From the NCBI GenBank assembly GCA_964387795.1, contig CAYLYP010000015.1, forward strand, positions 1-50,220: a stretch of 50,220 nt of DNA. Reading direction: 5' to 3'. Source of the DNA: CAYLYP01 sp964387795. GTDB lineage: Bacteria; Bacteroidota; Bacteroidia; Bacteroidales; UBA7960. Positions 18,370 through 27,100 of the stretch are shown piece by piece (within the stretch, counting starts at the first letter, position 1; each line of letters begins with the position of its first letter). Below the pieces are notes generated by a model. The model saw only the letters and a list, made by a program, of their open reading frames with translations. It searched no databases and was not told the DNA's origin. Both the position numbers and the translations under genes were made by a program.

Positions 18370-18553
18370 AACAATCAGGTCAAAGCATTTCTTAACCTGT
18401 CTCCTTTTTACTTTTATTCAAAACATGCCATTGCTTAACGGCCAGGCATTGGAAGCTTTTTGCATTAAACTTCAAGCATTGTTAACAGTGTTTGCGGGGA
18501 AAACGTTTGCCTGCTGATAGCATTCATAAAAGCTCCAAAGAGAAAGCAAATCA
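18370..18553. other. Non-coding stretch after radA
   Basis: I see no gene, RNA or strong terminator here. About 35 bases next to the array (around 18525-18553) show weak similarity to the matching flank of copy 1, around CTCCAA. Confidence 0.4.
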
Positions 18554-18673
18554 ATACCATGGTATAGGTTGAGCCGGGGTTGAGCCGGGTTTAAGGCGGG
18601 TTTGAGGCGGGTTTGAGGCGGGTTGAAAGCGGCTCAAGCCCGTTTCAAGTCCGGTTGAAATCCGGTTAAAGTC
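18554..18673 (+). repeat. 11-bp-period repeat array, copy 2
   Basis: The perfect 12-base palindrome ATACCATGGTAT at 18554-18565 is followed, in register, by ten 11-bp units from 18564 to 18673. Nearly all begin with CGG, for example CGGGTTTGAGG at 18597-18607 and 18608-18618, and CGGCTCAAGCC at 18630-18640. By hand count, about 96 of the 110 positions agree with the reverse complement of copy 1 at 120-229. Units 6 and 7 are identical. The array shifts from TTGA-type to TCAA-type units at its centre, giving dyad character. Confidence 0.85.
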
Positions 18674-19023
18674 AAACGAAGAAGTAGTTTTAAACAGTTT
18701 AGGGCAACAATAGTTTCGTATATTGTGCTGTTTTATTGATATTTACGTGTTTATAAAAAGGATTTTTGGCATGAAAAAAAGGATTTAAAGGTTTAATTCT
18801 TGCCTGGCCTGCCTGGCCTCATACCTTACCTAGATTATTAATTTTCCTGAATTATTTTATGTTTATTTGATAAAATACTATGATGCTGATAAGTATTCAT
18901 TGTAAGAAATCAGTAGCATAATAGTTCGATTTACACAAAAATTGTATATTTGAATGAGATATATTCTTGTTTCAAAACTATTTTTTTTCAAATAAGCCCA
19001 AAAACTATTAAAAGCAATTGATT
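18674..19023. other. Non-coding stretch and leader of the YhhN-like gene
   Basis: No gene is supported here. A TATATTTG sequence at 18945-18952 fits the Bacteroidota -7 box about 70 bases before the next start, but a matching -33 box is not clear (TTCG with a short spacer). Confidence 0.4.
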
Positions 19024-19662
19024 ATGATTACGGTAATCCTTTCGGTAATTATTGCTGTCAGTGCCATTTCTGCCATTTATGCTTATCATATTAAAAACAT
19101 CGTGCTTTTTTCATGGTTAAAGCCCCTGACAAGCATCTTAATTTTGGCTTTGGCCATTTCGGTTCATGCAGGGCATCCAACAGCATATTCGCAAAGGATA
19201 ATAGCATCGCTTGTTTTTGCCATTATTGGTGATATATACCTTATTGAGTACAAATACCTGCTAAAAGGCATCATTGCCTTTTCAATAGCTCATTTTGGCT
19301 TTTCTTATGCATTTATAGGTTTGTATGGCTTTTATTCAGATTGGCGCCTATTGTTGGTTCTTTTTGTATTCTTTATGTCGTATTATTTGTTTCTAAGAAA
19401 AAACCTGAGAGACTTCAAGTGGGCAATTGGTATCTATATGATTATCATTATGTTTATGAATTGGCAGGCTATTGGTTTGTTTTTGACAGATCAAAGGCTC
19501 AGGAATATTGGATTGCTTATTGCATCGTTATTATTTAGCTTTTCGGATTCAGTAATTGCATTCAATATATTTAAAAAACCATTCCGTCTTTCTGAGCATA
19601 TTATCCTGGCTACATACTGGCTTGCTATTTATATTTTTAGCCTTGCTGGCAAATATATATAA
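19024..19662 (+). CDS. YhhN/TMEM86 family membrane protein (putative lysoplasmalogenase)
   Basis: This integral membrane protein of about 212 residues has seven to eight short hydrophobic helices. Signature features of the YhhN family are visible: WLKPLTSILILAL after the first helix, VFAIIGDIYL in the third, and the late FSFSDSVIAFN followed by ILATYWLAIYIFSL. Some relatives in animals hydrolyse the vinyl-ether bond of lysoplasmalogens, and the bacterial substrate is usually unknown. A TTG lies two codons upstream (19018). I prefer the ATG at 19024. It is a single gene that converges on the subtilase gene. Confidence 0.75.
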   Translation: MITVILSVIIAVSAISAIYAYHIKNIVLFSWLKPLTSILILALAISVHAGHPTAYSQRIIASLVFAIIGDIYLIEYKYLLKGIIAFSIAHFGFSYAFIGLYGFYSDWRLLLVLFVFFMSYYLFLRKNLRDFKWAIGIYMIIIMFMNWQAIGLFLTDQRLRNIGLLIASLLFSFSDSVIAFNIFKKPFRLSEHIILATYWLAIYIFSLAGKYI

Positions 19663-19730
19663 ACAGGGTTTGTGAAAAAACATATTATTTGTCAGGCCCG
19701 ATGCAGATATTTCATTACGTCCTGAAGATA

Positions 19731-19767
19731 AAAAACAAGCCCCTTTGCTATTAGACAAAGGGGCTTG
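19731..19767 (-). terminator. Intrinsic terminator of the subtilase gene
   Basis: CAAGCCCCTTTG at 19736-19747 and CAAAGGGGCTTG at 19756-19767 form a perfect 12-bp stem with an 8-base loop. On the minus strand the stem is followed by a T-run (A-run at 19731-19735), so it serves the gene ending at 19793. Confidence 0.9.
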
Positions 19768-19792
19768 ATAAAATTAAACAAAAGCAATGCTA

Positions 19793-22700
19793 TTATTCCC
19801 TGATCATTTTCAAAACGTGGCTTTGTCCATCCGAGCTTAAGCGGATAAAGAAAATGCCCTGGGGCAAGCTGTTTATGTTAAGCTTAAAGAGGTTATCATC
19901 AGATTTTTCAACTACTTTACTTAACCAAACACAGCCTCTGATGTCAATGATTTCGATTTGTTTGATGTTAAATCCAGAAATATTTATCTCATCCTTGGCA
20001 GGGTTTGGCCAAAAATAAGGTTTAAGGTTATCAGGATTATTTTCATCAACACCATCACAAATCACAAAATCAACAAATACAGTATCGGTTTCCTGGCAGG
20101 AGTTCTCAGATGTAACAATTACAGAAACCTCAACAGTCATTTCGTTATAGAAGGAGTAATCAACTGTAAGGAAGCGATCTGTAGAGCCATTGCTCCAAAG
20201 ATAGCTTGTGTGGCCTTCACCGGCATCAAGAATGATATAATCGTCCTGGCAGATAGTGGTGTCATTGCCTAAATCAACAACAGGAAGTGGTAAGAAACCA
20301 ACAAACATGGTATCAGTAGCAAGGAAAGTTTGATTTCCCGGAACGTTTAGGCTTAAATGGACATCACCTTCGATGATATCCTGGGGACCAGGAGTATAAA
20401 CAGTTTCAAGGTTGTTTTCATCAGTGAAGGTGCCATCGCCTGAAGAAGCCCAATAAAAATCAGAAGCATTACCAACATAACCATTCAGTTCAACAAGCCC
20501 ATCAGCACATATTTCAGTATCATAACCGGCAAATGCGGTGATGCTGAGTTGTGGGGGCAATTGGATAAAATCGACCCATGCGGCATCGCTGCCAGAGGCA
20601 TTTGCGCTGTTTTTCTGATAGACCCATCTGAAAGTACGGCTTCCTGCTGCAACAGGGAATTCAAAGCGTTCCCAGTCCTGTTCGCCAGACCATTGGGCAA
20701 CAACTTCATTATCGATATAGAACTTAAGGACATCCGCACCTGCTTCGCTTGAGACCTTTCTACGGAATGATATTGTATCATCGCTCATAACTTCATAAGC
20801 CATAAACATCTGGGAGAAGGTGTTATTTGTAATGACACCACTTTTAGAGCTAAAGTCACCTTGATAAACCTCATCTGACTGGTTGGTAAGGATCCAGGGC
20901 TGAGAGCCTGAAAAGCCCCAATCAAAAAGAGAGAAGTTGCCACTTTCAAAGTCTTCAACAATTTCGCCAACTTTTACCCTGTATAGAATGACATTATTAT
21001 AGCCTCCATATTGGTGGGTAAGTTTTAAGAAAATAGCTGAGCCCATAGGAGTGGTTGAATGGACTGTAGCATCGAAAGATACCTGTCCGGTAGCATTGAC
21101 TGCCAAAGGAGCAACATTTTGCTGATTGTTCTCAAAAAGCATTTGGGGCTGGAGTGCCTCTATAGTAATAGTGCCTGCCTGAGCTTCCATCTGGCCAATA
21201 TTTGTATAAGGGAAAACAATACTGATATTTTCGCCCGGGTCAATACGTCCATTGTTATTACCTTCAGGATCTTCAATAATAACTTCACTAAATACAACAT
21301 CAGGGGCATGGGATTCATCATAAAATGAAATCTCACTTTCAATTTCCCCGGTATTGCTGGTAATAAGAAACTCCAAAGGAAGCCGGTCGGGGATAGAGTC
21401 GGAAACTAAAAAAGAAAAAGCATCTTCATAATTGAAAGAGCCCAGGGCTGGTATATTGTCATATACTGCTACAGAGTCAATGCATGTTAAATAAGGGGAT
21501 TGAGACCTTACGACAACATTCACACCCAGATAGTCTTCGTCAGAGAGGTTGCTCAATTCAAGGCTGATAGATATGGTTTCGCCAGGGTTAATAATTCCGT
21601 TATTGTTCCCGTATGGGTCATTGATAGTATGAGAAACATACTGAGGGCCAGGGAAAGGAGTTGCATTGATAAGCGCAAGGGCATCAACGCGACCTGAACC
21701 ATAAGTATTGCTTTTGGTAGCTGCATAAGGGATTGCAGTTGTTTCCAACAACATTGAAATCTCTTCAGGGGTGATATTGATATTTTTAGAAACGGCAAGG
21801 GCCATAAGACCGGCAACACAAGGTGTAGCCATAGATGTGCCACTTTTTACTGTGTAACCAGTATTATTTGTATTGGATGTTGAAGTAATATCGCTTCCTG
21901 GTGCAACAATATCGGGGCGGATAAGACCCATGCCTGGTGAATAAGGATAATCGCCATATACGAGTGTTTCCTGCCAGGTAACAGGCCCTATTGCAGAGAA
22001 GTATGATAATTCATTAGATTCGGTAACAGAACCCACGCAAACAACAGCAGAAATTCCACCGGTAGTAGTCTGATCGGGGTGTAACCAGGGTGGGGGGCAA
22101 TCGCCGGGAGTCCTGACATTGTCAGGAATAGGATATGAGTATTGTTGGTCGCCTTCATTTCCGGCAGCCACAGAGCCAATAAGTCCGGCGCTCAGGGCAT
22201 TGACCATGGTTGTCCTCCAGGTGACCCTGTCGGGAGTCCAGTCATGTAACCAGCCTAAAGACATGCTGAAGATATTTGCACCATGTTCGACAGCAAACTG
22301 AATAGCAGCCCACACATTTGACTCAGAGCCATCGCCATCATCGGCAAGCACTTTAAGGGCCATGATGGTAGCATCAGGAGCCATCCCGGTACTTGTTCCT
22401 GCGGTTCCATCACCTGCAACAGTACCAGCGCAATGTGTCCCATGGCTATGTCCGTCCATTGGGTTATTATTGTTATTCGCAAAGTTATAACCATGAAATG
22501 GGTAATCGGGATGTGTCCACATGTGGTCTGCTAAATCCTGGTGGTTATAGTTTACCCCCGAATCAATAACAGCAACAATTGCACCCTGACCTGTATATCC
22601 CTGTTCCCAGACAAGCTGTGCATTAACCTTGGTGATATTCCATGTATTTAGCTTTGTATTATCCTGTGGAAGGATCTCTTCCCCGGGTTTTACCGGAGGA

Positions 22701-23125
22701 ATAAGGTTTCTTATCTCATCATAATCAATCCATGCAACATCATCCCTTTCATCCAACTGCGCAATAACTTCTTTAGTTGCATAACAATTAATTACGTTTG
22801 CAATCCAGAGCGCATTGATGTCTGAAACAGCAGAAACAGTTTTCCCTGCTTCAAGAAAACTTATCAACGATGCCTGGCTCTCTTTACTGAATGACTTAAG
22901 TTCAGCAACAACAAACGACCTTCTTTCATTTGCCGAGCTAAAAATCCTGCTTTTTTGATACAGTGCGTCTGTATCATATTGGTTTGTTAAACGAATGTTG
23001 ATCCTTATCTTGTCTTCAGATGACCTTGCATTCATTTCTTTTTGCAAGGCCGGGGTAATACTATTTACACCCCAAGTAAAGATTGAAAACAACAAGGAAA
23101 AACACAATAAACTTAAATTCTTCAT
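19793..23125 (-). CDS. Secreted S8 subtilisin-like serine protease with T9SS C-terminal sorting domain
   Basis: This is a 1110-residue secreted or surface-bound protease. The signal peptide covers about residues 1-22. A propeptide-like region follows to about 160. The subtilase domain runs from about 165 to 485, with the triad Asp188 (AVIDSG), His228 (GHSHGTH) and Ser431 (SGTSMATP), and the oxyanion Asn323 in AAGNEG. Two related beta-sandwich modules start at about 503 and 619, each opening DPxGNNNGxIxPGE. A MAM/jelly-roll-like region reaches about 875. PKD-like segments follow (WSSGDG-type and LGNDTTICQDD). The last 75 residues are a type A T9SS sorting domain, PYFWPNPAKDEINIS to VLKMIRE. 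The protein should cross the outer membrane through T9SS and be anchored or released. It is a single gene with its own terminator at 19736. The substrate is unknown. Confidence 0.93.
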   Translation of the reverse strand: MKNLSLLCFSLLFSIFTWGVNSITPALQKEMNARSSEDKIRINIRLTNQYDTDALYQKSRIFSSANERRSFVVAELKSFSKESQASLISFLEAGKTVSAVSDINALWIANVINCYATKEVIAQLDERDDVAWIDYDEIRNLIPPVKPGEEILPQDNTKLNTWNITKVNAQLVWEQGYTGQGAIVAVIDSGVNYNHQDLADHMWTHPDYPFHGYNFANNNNNPMDGHSHGTHCAGTVAGDGTAGTSTGMAPDATIMALKVLADDGDGSESNVWAAIQFAVEHGANIFSMSLGWLHDWTPDRVTWRTTMVNALSAGLIGSVAAGNEGDQQYSYPIPDNVRTPGDCPPPWLHPDQTTTGGISAVVCVGSVTESNELSYFSAIGPVTWQETLVYGDYPYSPGMGLIRPDIVAPGSDITSTSNTNNTGYTVKSGTSMATPCVAGLMALAVSKNINITPEEISMLLETTAIPYAATKSNTYGSGRVDALALINATPFPGPQYVSHTINDPYGNNNGIINPGETISISLELSNLSDEDYLGVNVVVRSQSPYLTCIDSVAVYDNIPALGSFNYEDAFSFLVSDSIPDRLPLEFLITSNTGEIESEISFYDESHAPDVVFSEVIIEDPEGNNNGRIDPGENISIVFPYTNIGQMEAQAGTITIEALQPQMLFENNQQNVAPLAVNATGQVSFDATVHSTTPMGSAIFLKLTHQYGGYNNVILYRVKVGEIVEDFESGNFSLFDWGFSGSQPWILTNQSDEVYQGDFSSKSGVITNNTFSQMFMAYEVMSDDTISFRRKVSSEAGADVLKFYIDNEVVAQWSGEQDWERFEFPVAAGSRTFRWVYQKNSANASGSDAAWVDFIQLPPQLSITAFAGYDTEICADGLVELNGYVGNASDFYWASSGDGTFTDENNLETVYTPGPQDIIEGDVHLSLNVPGNQTFLATDTMFVGFLPLPVVDLGNDTTICQDDYIILDAGEGHTSYLWSNGSTDRFLTVDYSFYNEMTVEVSVIVTSENSCQETDTVFVDFVICDGVDENNPDNLKPYFWPNPAKDEINISGFNIKQIEIIDIRGCVWLSKVVEKSDDNLFKLNINSLPQGIFFIRLSSDGQSHVLKMIRE

Positions 23126-23628
23126 GTGTTTGTGTTTTTTTAGATGATTAGCGTTTTAAGGTTTTGTTTATTTTTGAAAGCAACAAAAATAAGTAAATGT
23201 TTTGAAAATCAGAAAGAAAACAGTTTGCAAATATCCATGCTTTAAGGTTTTTTTTTCAACACATCACAAAAACCAACAGCAATCATTGAACAGGCTTTGC
23301 TGAAAGATATTAACAAGGTCGATAAAAAGATGAACCTAATAAATAAAAAAGAATTGCTATACCAGATGAGAGTATTCTAATTGGAAAATAACCTTCATAG
23401 CCAAAACCGCCTGTAATAGTTCTTGAAAGAGTGCCGGGGGGCTATGTACTAATTAAGTGTCCTTTGTTTAAATTAAAGTATAAACCGGACATGTTTGCGA
23501 GTGAAACCACATAACCATCAATAAAAAAGGCTTTCGTGCAAATCCAAATGGCCATTTAAAAAACATTACAAATGCGCAAACAATGAGAAACACCAACAAA
23601 CGCCTGTTCAAGTGTTTGTTAGAAGACA
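23126..23628. other. Non-coding stretch holding a decayed repeat
   Basis: No intact gene is seen. About 23385-23510 resembles 25198-25310 and, read on the minus strand, keeps a peptide-like segment TITGGFGYEGYFPI (see repeat entry). A TATTTTTG -7-like box on the minus strand (23191-23184) may belong to the subtilase promoter. Confidence 0.45.
23385..23510 (-). pseudogene. Decayed coding-like repeat, copy A
   Basis: Read on the minus strand, this stretch gives TITGGFGYEGYFPIRI in one frame and QTCPVYTLI further upstream in another, with stops between. The same order occurs at 25198-25310 as LQTSSIHPFI and SVTGSFGDENFLPIKL. Similarity at the amino-acid level with decayed DNA suggests a remnant of a gene tail. 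I cannot name the parent family. The boundaries are approximate. Confidence 0.35.
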
Positions 23629-24015
23629 CTAAAAAGTGTTTAGATGTAATTGCTTTTTAAACAACACCATTTCAATCAAACAACCATCTTCCTCAAGTCT
23701 TACAACTAAATCGGGTAGTTCTAAAGAAGCAATTTCAAATAATAATATTTCGCCGTCTTCATTATCAGTTAATTCCAAATGATTACTATCAATAATCCTC
23801 CAGGAGCCTGATTGATCATAACCATAAGCTTTATCTGTTATTGTGAGAGTACTATCTTCTCTTAAAATTATTTCATCATGAAATGATGGATCATATTCCG
23901 AACTGATAACACCATTGACTTTAATATCTTTAATTTCCCATGACCCTACTATCTCATGCTTGGATAATGTTGTTTTTTCCTGAGAATATAAAATAAAAGG
24001 CATGAACAAAATCAA
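23629..24015 (-). CDS. Small secreted protein, lipocalin-like
   Basis: This 128-residue protein has a hydrophobic N-terminus ending in ILYSQ, a typical Bacteroidota signal cleavage site. A short beta-rich domain follows (IVGSWEIKDIKVNG, DSTLTITDKAYGYDQSGSWRIIDSNHLEL), resembling lipocalin-like domains that open with a GSW motif. No catalytic motif is visible. Start choice is difficult. The frame has no ATG between the stop of the upstream gene (24073-24075, in frame) and codon 5 of this call. TTG at 24015 gives a short signal peptide, and a start further up would add KKKKLFFLI and make a more normal one. It is probably an operon partner of the gene at 24073. Confidence 0.55.
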   Translation of the reverse strand: MILFMPFILYSQEKTTLSKHEIVGSWEIKDIKVNGVISSEYDPSFHDEIILREDSTLTITDKAYGYDQSGSWRIIDSNHLELTDNEDGEILLFEIASLELPDLVVRLEEDGCLIEMVLFKKQLHLNTF

Positions 24016-24072
24016 AAAAAACAGTTTCTTTTTCTTAGTGGTTTTATTAAATGAATTTATTCTTTTAATGCT

Positions 24073-24858
24073 TTATTGTTCTTTTTTCACTTGATTTCCC
24101 TGTTCATCAAACTCTTTACATTTTGGGTTGTCATCAAACTGTCCCTTAATTTCACAATCCATCTTTATCTGACCATTTTTGAAGTATTCAATTTCTCTTG
24201 AAAATCCCCCGTTTTCAATAAAAATTTCATGTCGTATTTCGCCGCTTTCATAGTAACCCCTTAAGTGAATTCCATTTATTTCCTTGTCATCAACATACTG
24301 CATTTTTGAAATTACTTTTCCCTCTTCGTTTTTTACAATATGACATCCTTGTTTGAAACCATAAATATCGTAATAATTAATGGTGTCACCATTCACGATA
24401 TCATACTTTACTGGTTTTGTCCGATATTTATGGGGCGAATATTCAATTGGTTTGTTGTTTGCAAAAACTATATAATGTTTTTGCTCTAAACCCTTTATTT
24501 GGTATTTAAAATGAAAGCAACAATTACAATCACACACTTCAGAATACCAGTCAATAGTATCCCCCTTGGCATTAATTTCAGGATATTCACGTCCTTTATA
24601 GGATAGTTTTAATGTATCCCCAGTAACCGTAACATTTCCAAATTCTCCAAAACAACAATTATCAACAACTGCAATCTCAATAAAATATTGATTATCTTTA
24701 AATTCCTGTAAAACAATCCTGTTATGTAAACTATGGAAATGATCTTCTTCTAAGCATTCCGAAGGCTCAAATTTCTCCAACTTTATTCCAGCATTCTGAG
24801 AAAACCCATTAAAAAAGGATATTGAAAAACACAAGCTTAAAAAAATTCTATTCTTCAT
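24073..24858 (-). CDS. Secreted protein with MORN-like (YwqK-type) repeats
   Basis: This 261-residue protein has a signal peptide cut near residue 20 (GFSQ). The first half is unusual for its cysteines: CLEED, DNCCFGEFG and CDCNCCF, which could form disulfides or bind metal. The second half has short repeats of the MORN/YwqK type: GYYESGEIRHEIFIENGG and EYFKNGQIKMDCEIKGQF. Repeats of this kind fold into a beta-meander used for binding, and no enzyme activity is implied. The small lipocalin-like gene follows 57 bases downstream. I do not recognise the N-terminal half. Confidence 0.6.
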   Translation of the reverse strand: MKNRIFLSLCFSISFFNGFSQNAGIKLEKFEPSECLEEDHFHSLHNRIVLQEFKDNQYFIEIAVVDNCCFGEFGNVTVTGDTLKLSYKGREYPEINAKGDTIDWYSEVCDCNCCFHFKYQIKGLEQKHYIVFANNKPIEYSPHKYRTKPVKYDIVNGDTINYYDIYGFKQGCHIVKNEEGKVISKMQYVDDKEINGIHLRGYYESGEIRHEIFIENGGFSREIEYFKNGQIKMDCEIKGQFDDNPKCKEFDEQGNQVKKEQ

Positions 24859-25197
24859 CTATTTGTTTTTTTAACTGATTTTGATAATTCTGATTGAATT
24901 TATTAGTATCCATGTAGTTTTTTATTAAGTCGTTGTTTTAACTAGATTGACTTTTTGTAAACTATCAAATTACGGATTTTCGTTTATAATCACATTTCTT
25001 AATAAGCCTAATCCTTTGGTTACAATTTTAAGCAGGGAGAAGCATTTGGTTTGCCTGTTTTAAAAATACAGCTTGCCGGATTAAGGTTTACGATGCTAAA
25101 ATAGAAAAACCTATCAAATAAAAAAAGGAAATTGCTTGTCTGGTGAATGTGTTTCTACTTTTATTTTATTTAAATGATTAATTTTATTGGCAAAAAA

Positions 25198-25310
25198 TTT
25201 TCATCGCCAAAGCTGCCTGTAACAGACTTAGGTATGCTTTGGCAGTAATGAAATGAATAAGGGTTCTTTGCTTGAATAAAAGGATGAATCGAACTTGTTT
25301 GCAAATTAAA
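25198..25310 (-). pseudogene. Decayed coding-like repeat, copy B
   Basis: The minus strand reads LQTSSIHPFIQ and then SVTGSFGDENFLPIKL in one frame. It aligns with copy A at about 23385-23510, where the same segments are split between frames. It lies next to a REP-like element. The parent gene is not recognised. Confidence 0.35.
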
Positions 25311-25317
25311 TACTATG

Positions 25318-25390
25318 GCTTCGGCAAGCTCAGCCACCGCAGCACCTTCAGACCCTGGAAAGGTGACTGAGCCTTCCTCAGTAAGCTTTC
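25318..25390. repeat. REP-like intergenic palindromic element
   Basis: CTTCGGCAAGCTCAGCCACC near 25320-25339 resembles the dispersed CTTCGACAAGCTCAGTGACC-type sequence I recall from many Bacteroidota genomes. It is followed by an inverted partner, GGTGACTGAGCC (25362-25373). Paired segments are GCTCAG 25328-25333 with CTGAGC 25367-25372, and CACCTT 25343-25348 with AAGGTG 25360-25365. The structure is typical of extragenic palindromes. Confidence 0.55.
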
Positions 25391-25443
25391 TAAACAGCAA
25401 ACATGGAGTTCTATCCTTCCATTAACCAAAAATATTATAACGG

Positions 25444-27036
25444 ATGAAAAAGTATTTTTTGTTGCTTGTTGCTGGCATGTTATTTTTTATGCCATTTGCC
25501 CATTCACAGGTTGTCTATCACCATGTATCCAATCAGGGGATTTATGATTTTCTGGATGAGATGGCAAATAACCATGTTATCGATTTATTTACCGGCATTA
25601 AGCCATATTCGAGAAAACTGATTGCCAATAAGCTGGCTGAAGTGAACGGGAAAAGGGATTTATTAAACACAAGGCAGAAGAAAGAGCTTGATTTTTATTT
25701 GAGGGATTTTTGTAAAGAATTGCCCCAATCGCTAAATATAAAAAAGAGGATTGATACTTTTTCGTATCGCGACAGCTTGTTTACATTTACAATAAATCCC
25801 ATTGCCGGATTAAACTTTTATAGCAATGAGAGCGGCACCAACTATCACCGTTGGTGGGGTGCTGAGGCTTATGGCTACGTAGGTTCTCATTGGGGTGTAT
25901 ATGCAAGCCTCAGGGATAATTACGAAAAGGAACGTATCAGCATGCCCGGGATGCTCAACCAACGTGTTGGTGCTGCCTATAAGGATCACGAATACAGCGA
26001 GATGAGGGGGGGCATTACCTATAGCAACAAATGGTTAAGCGTTGCCATGATAAAAGACCATTTTGAATGGGGCACCAATTATAACGGAGCCAATATTTTT
26101 AGTCCCAAGCCCCCTTCATTTGCAACTATAAGCGTTCAGGCAAGGCCTGTAAAATGGTTCGAGTTTAACTACATCCATGGCTGGATGGTTAGTGGGCTTG
26201 TTGACTCCCTAAGGACTTATACCTTTAATTCGGCTTATGCCCAAACAACCCGTGAAGTTTATCACAATAAGTTTATGGTTGCCAATATGTTTACGTTTAA
26301 ACCCTGGGGCAAGCTTAACCTTTCAATCGGAAACTCGGCAATGTATAGTGATGTGGGTTTTAACCCTGCCTACATTATCCCGGTGTTTTTTTATAAATCG
26401 CTCGACCATACTTATGCTGAAGGCAATTATGGCGGCCAGAATGCCCAAATGTTTTTCGATATGAGTTGCAGGCTTATAAAGCACCTGCATATTTATTCTA
26501 CAATATTTGTTGATGAGATAGCTATTTCGCGCATGTGGAATAAAGAAGACCATTCTAACTTTGTAAGCATTAAGGCAGGTGGTGCTTTGAGCGATTTTCC
26601 TCTTAAAAATGTTTCACTGATAGCCGAATACACACGCACCAATCCTTTGGTTTACCAACATATCATCCCTACTACCAATTTTAACTCAAATGGTTTTAAC
26701 CTTGGCCATTACCTGAGGGACAACAGTGATGAGATTTATTTGTCATTGGTTGTTAAACCCTGGCGGACTCTTCGTGCCCAGATCTCATATACCCATGCAC
26801 GCAAAGGAAAAGATTACAACAGCATTGGCGGTACAAGGCTTGGGCTCCCTTTTATGGATGAAGTGGTTTGGGATTCTGAATCCATATTATTGAAAACCCA
26901 GTTCCAGATTATCAATGATGCCTGGCTCAATCTTGCATGTGAGTTTTCTGATATTGAAGGCCCTTCTGATTATACGCCTCAGTTTTATCTTGGAAAAAAC
27001 ACTACTTTTCATGTAGGGTTCAACTATGGATTTTAA
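25444..27036 (+). CDS. Capsule assembly Wzi-like outer-membrane protein
   Basis: This 530-residue protein has a signal peptide cut near residue 21 (AHSQ). The mature start VVYHHVSNQGIYDFLDEMAN, then VIDLFTGIKPYSRKLIANKLAEV, matches the helical cap typical of Bacteroidota proteins assigned to the Wzi capsule-assembly family. The rest is a long beta-barrel with alternating aromatic strands (RWWGAEAYGYVGSHWGVYASLRDNY) and ends in HVGFNYGF with the C-terminal Phe expected for barrel insertion. Wzi helps hold capsule to the outer membrane in enterobacteria. No capsule genes adjoin here, so the role is inferred from family only. Confidence 0.8.
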   Translation: MKKYFLLLVAGMLFFMPFAHSQVVYHHVSNQGIYDFLDEMANNHVIDLFTGIKPYSRKLIANKLAEVNGKRDLLNTRQKKELDFYLRDFCKELPQSLNIKKRIDTFSYRDSLFTFTINPIAGLNFYSNESGTNYHRWWGAEAYGYVGSHWGVYASLRDNYEKERISMPGMLNQRVGAAYKDHEYSEMRGGITYSNKWLSVAMIKDHFEWGTNYNGANIFSPKPPSFATISVQARPVKWFEFNYIHGWMVSGLVDSLRTYTFNSAYAQTTREVYHNKFMVANMFTFKPWGKLNLSIGNSAMYSDVGFNPAYIIPVFFYKSLDHTYAEGNYGGQNAQMFFDMSCRLIKHLHIYSTIFVDEIAISRMWNKEDHSNFVSIKAGGALSDFPLKNVSLIAEYTRTNPLVYQHIIPTTNFNSNGFNLGHYLRDNSDEIYLSLVVKPWRTLRAQISYTHARKGKDYNSIGGTRLGLPFMDEVVWDSESILLKTQFQIINDAWLNLACEFSDIEGPSDYTPQFYLGKNTTFHVGFNYGF

Positions 27037-27100
27037 CTTCCTTGCTTAAAAAATAAACTAAAGAGCATCAGAAAGGAATCACATAATTCATCAAAACCAA

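Larger units (their letters stand above)
24859..25443. other. Non-coding stretch with decayed repeat and REP-like element
   Basis: This 585-base gap holds the second coding-like repeat (25198-25310) and a REP-like palindromic element (25318-25390). A 76-codon frame on the minus strand crosses both elements and is most likely not a gene. Confidence 0.55.

Noticed and set aside
25170..25400. 76-codon minus-strand gene
   Set aside because: The frame runs through a REP-like palindrome and a decayed repeat, and it lacks a plausible start context. Treated as a remnant.
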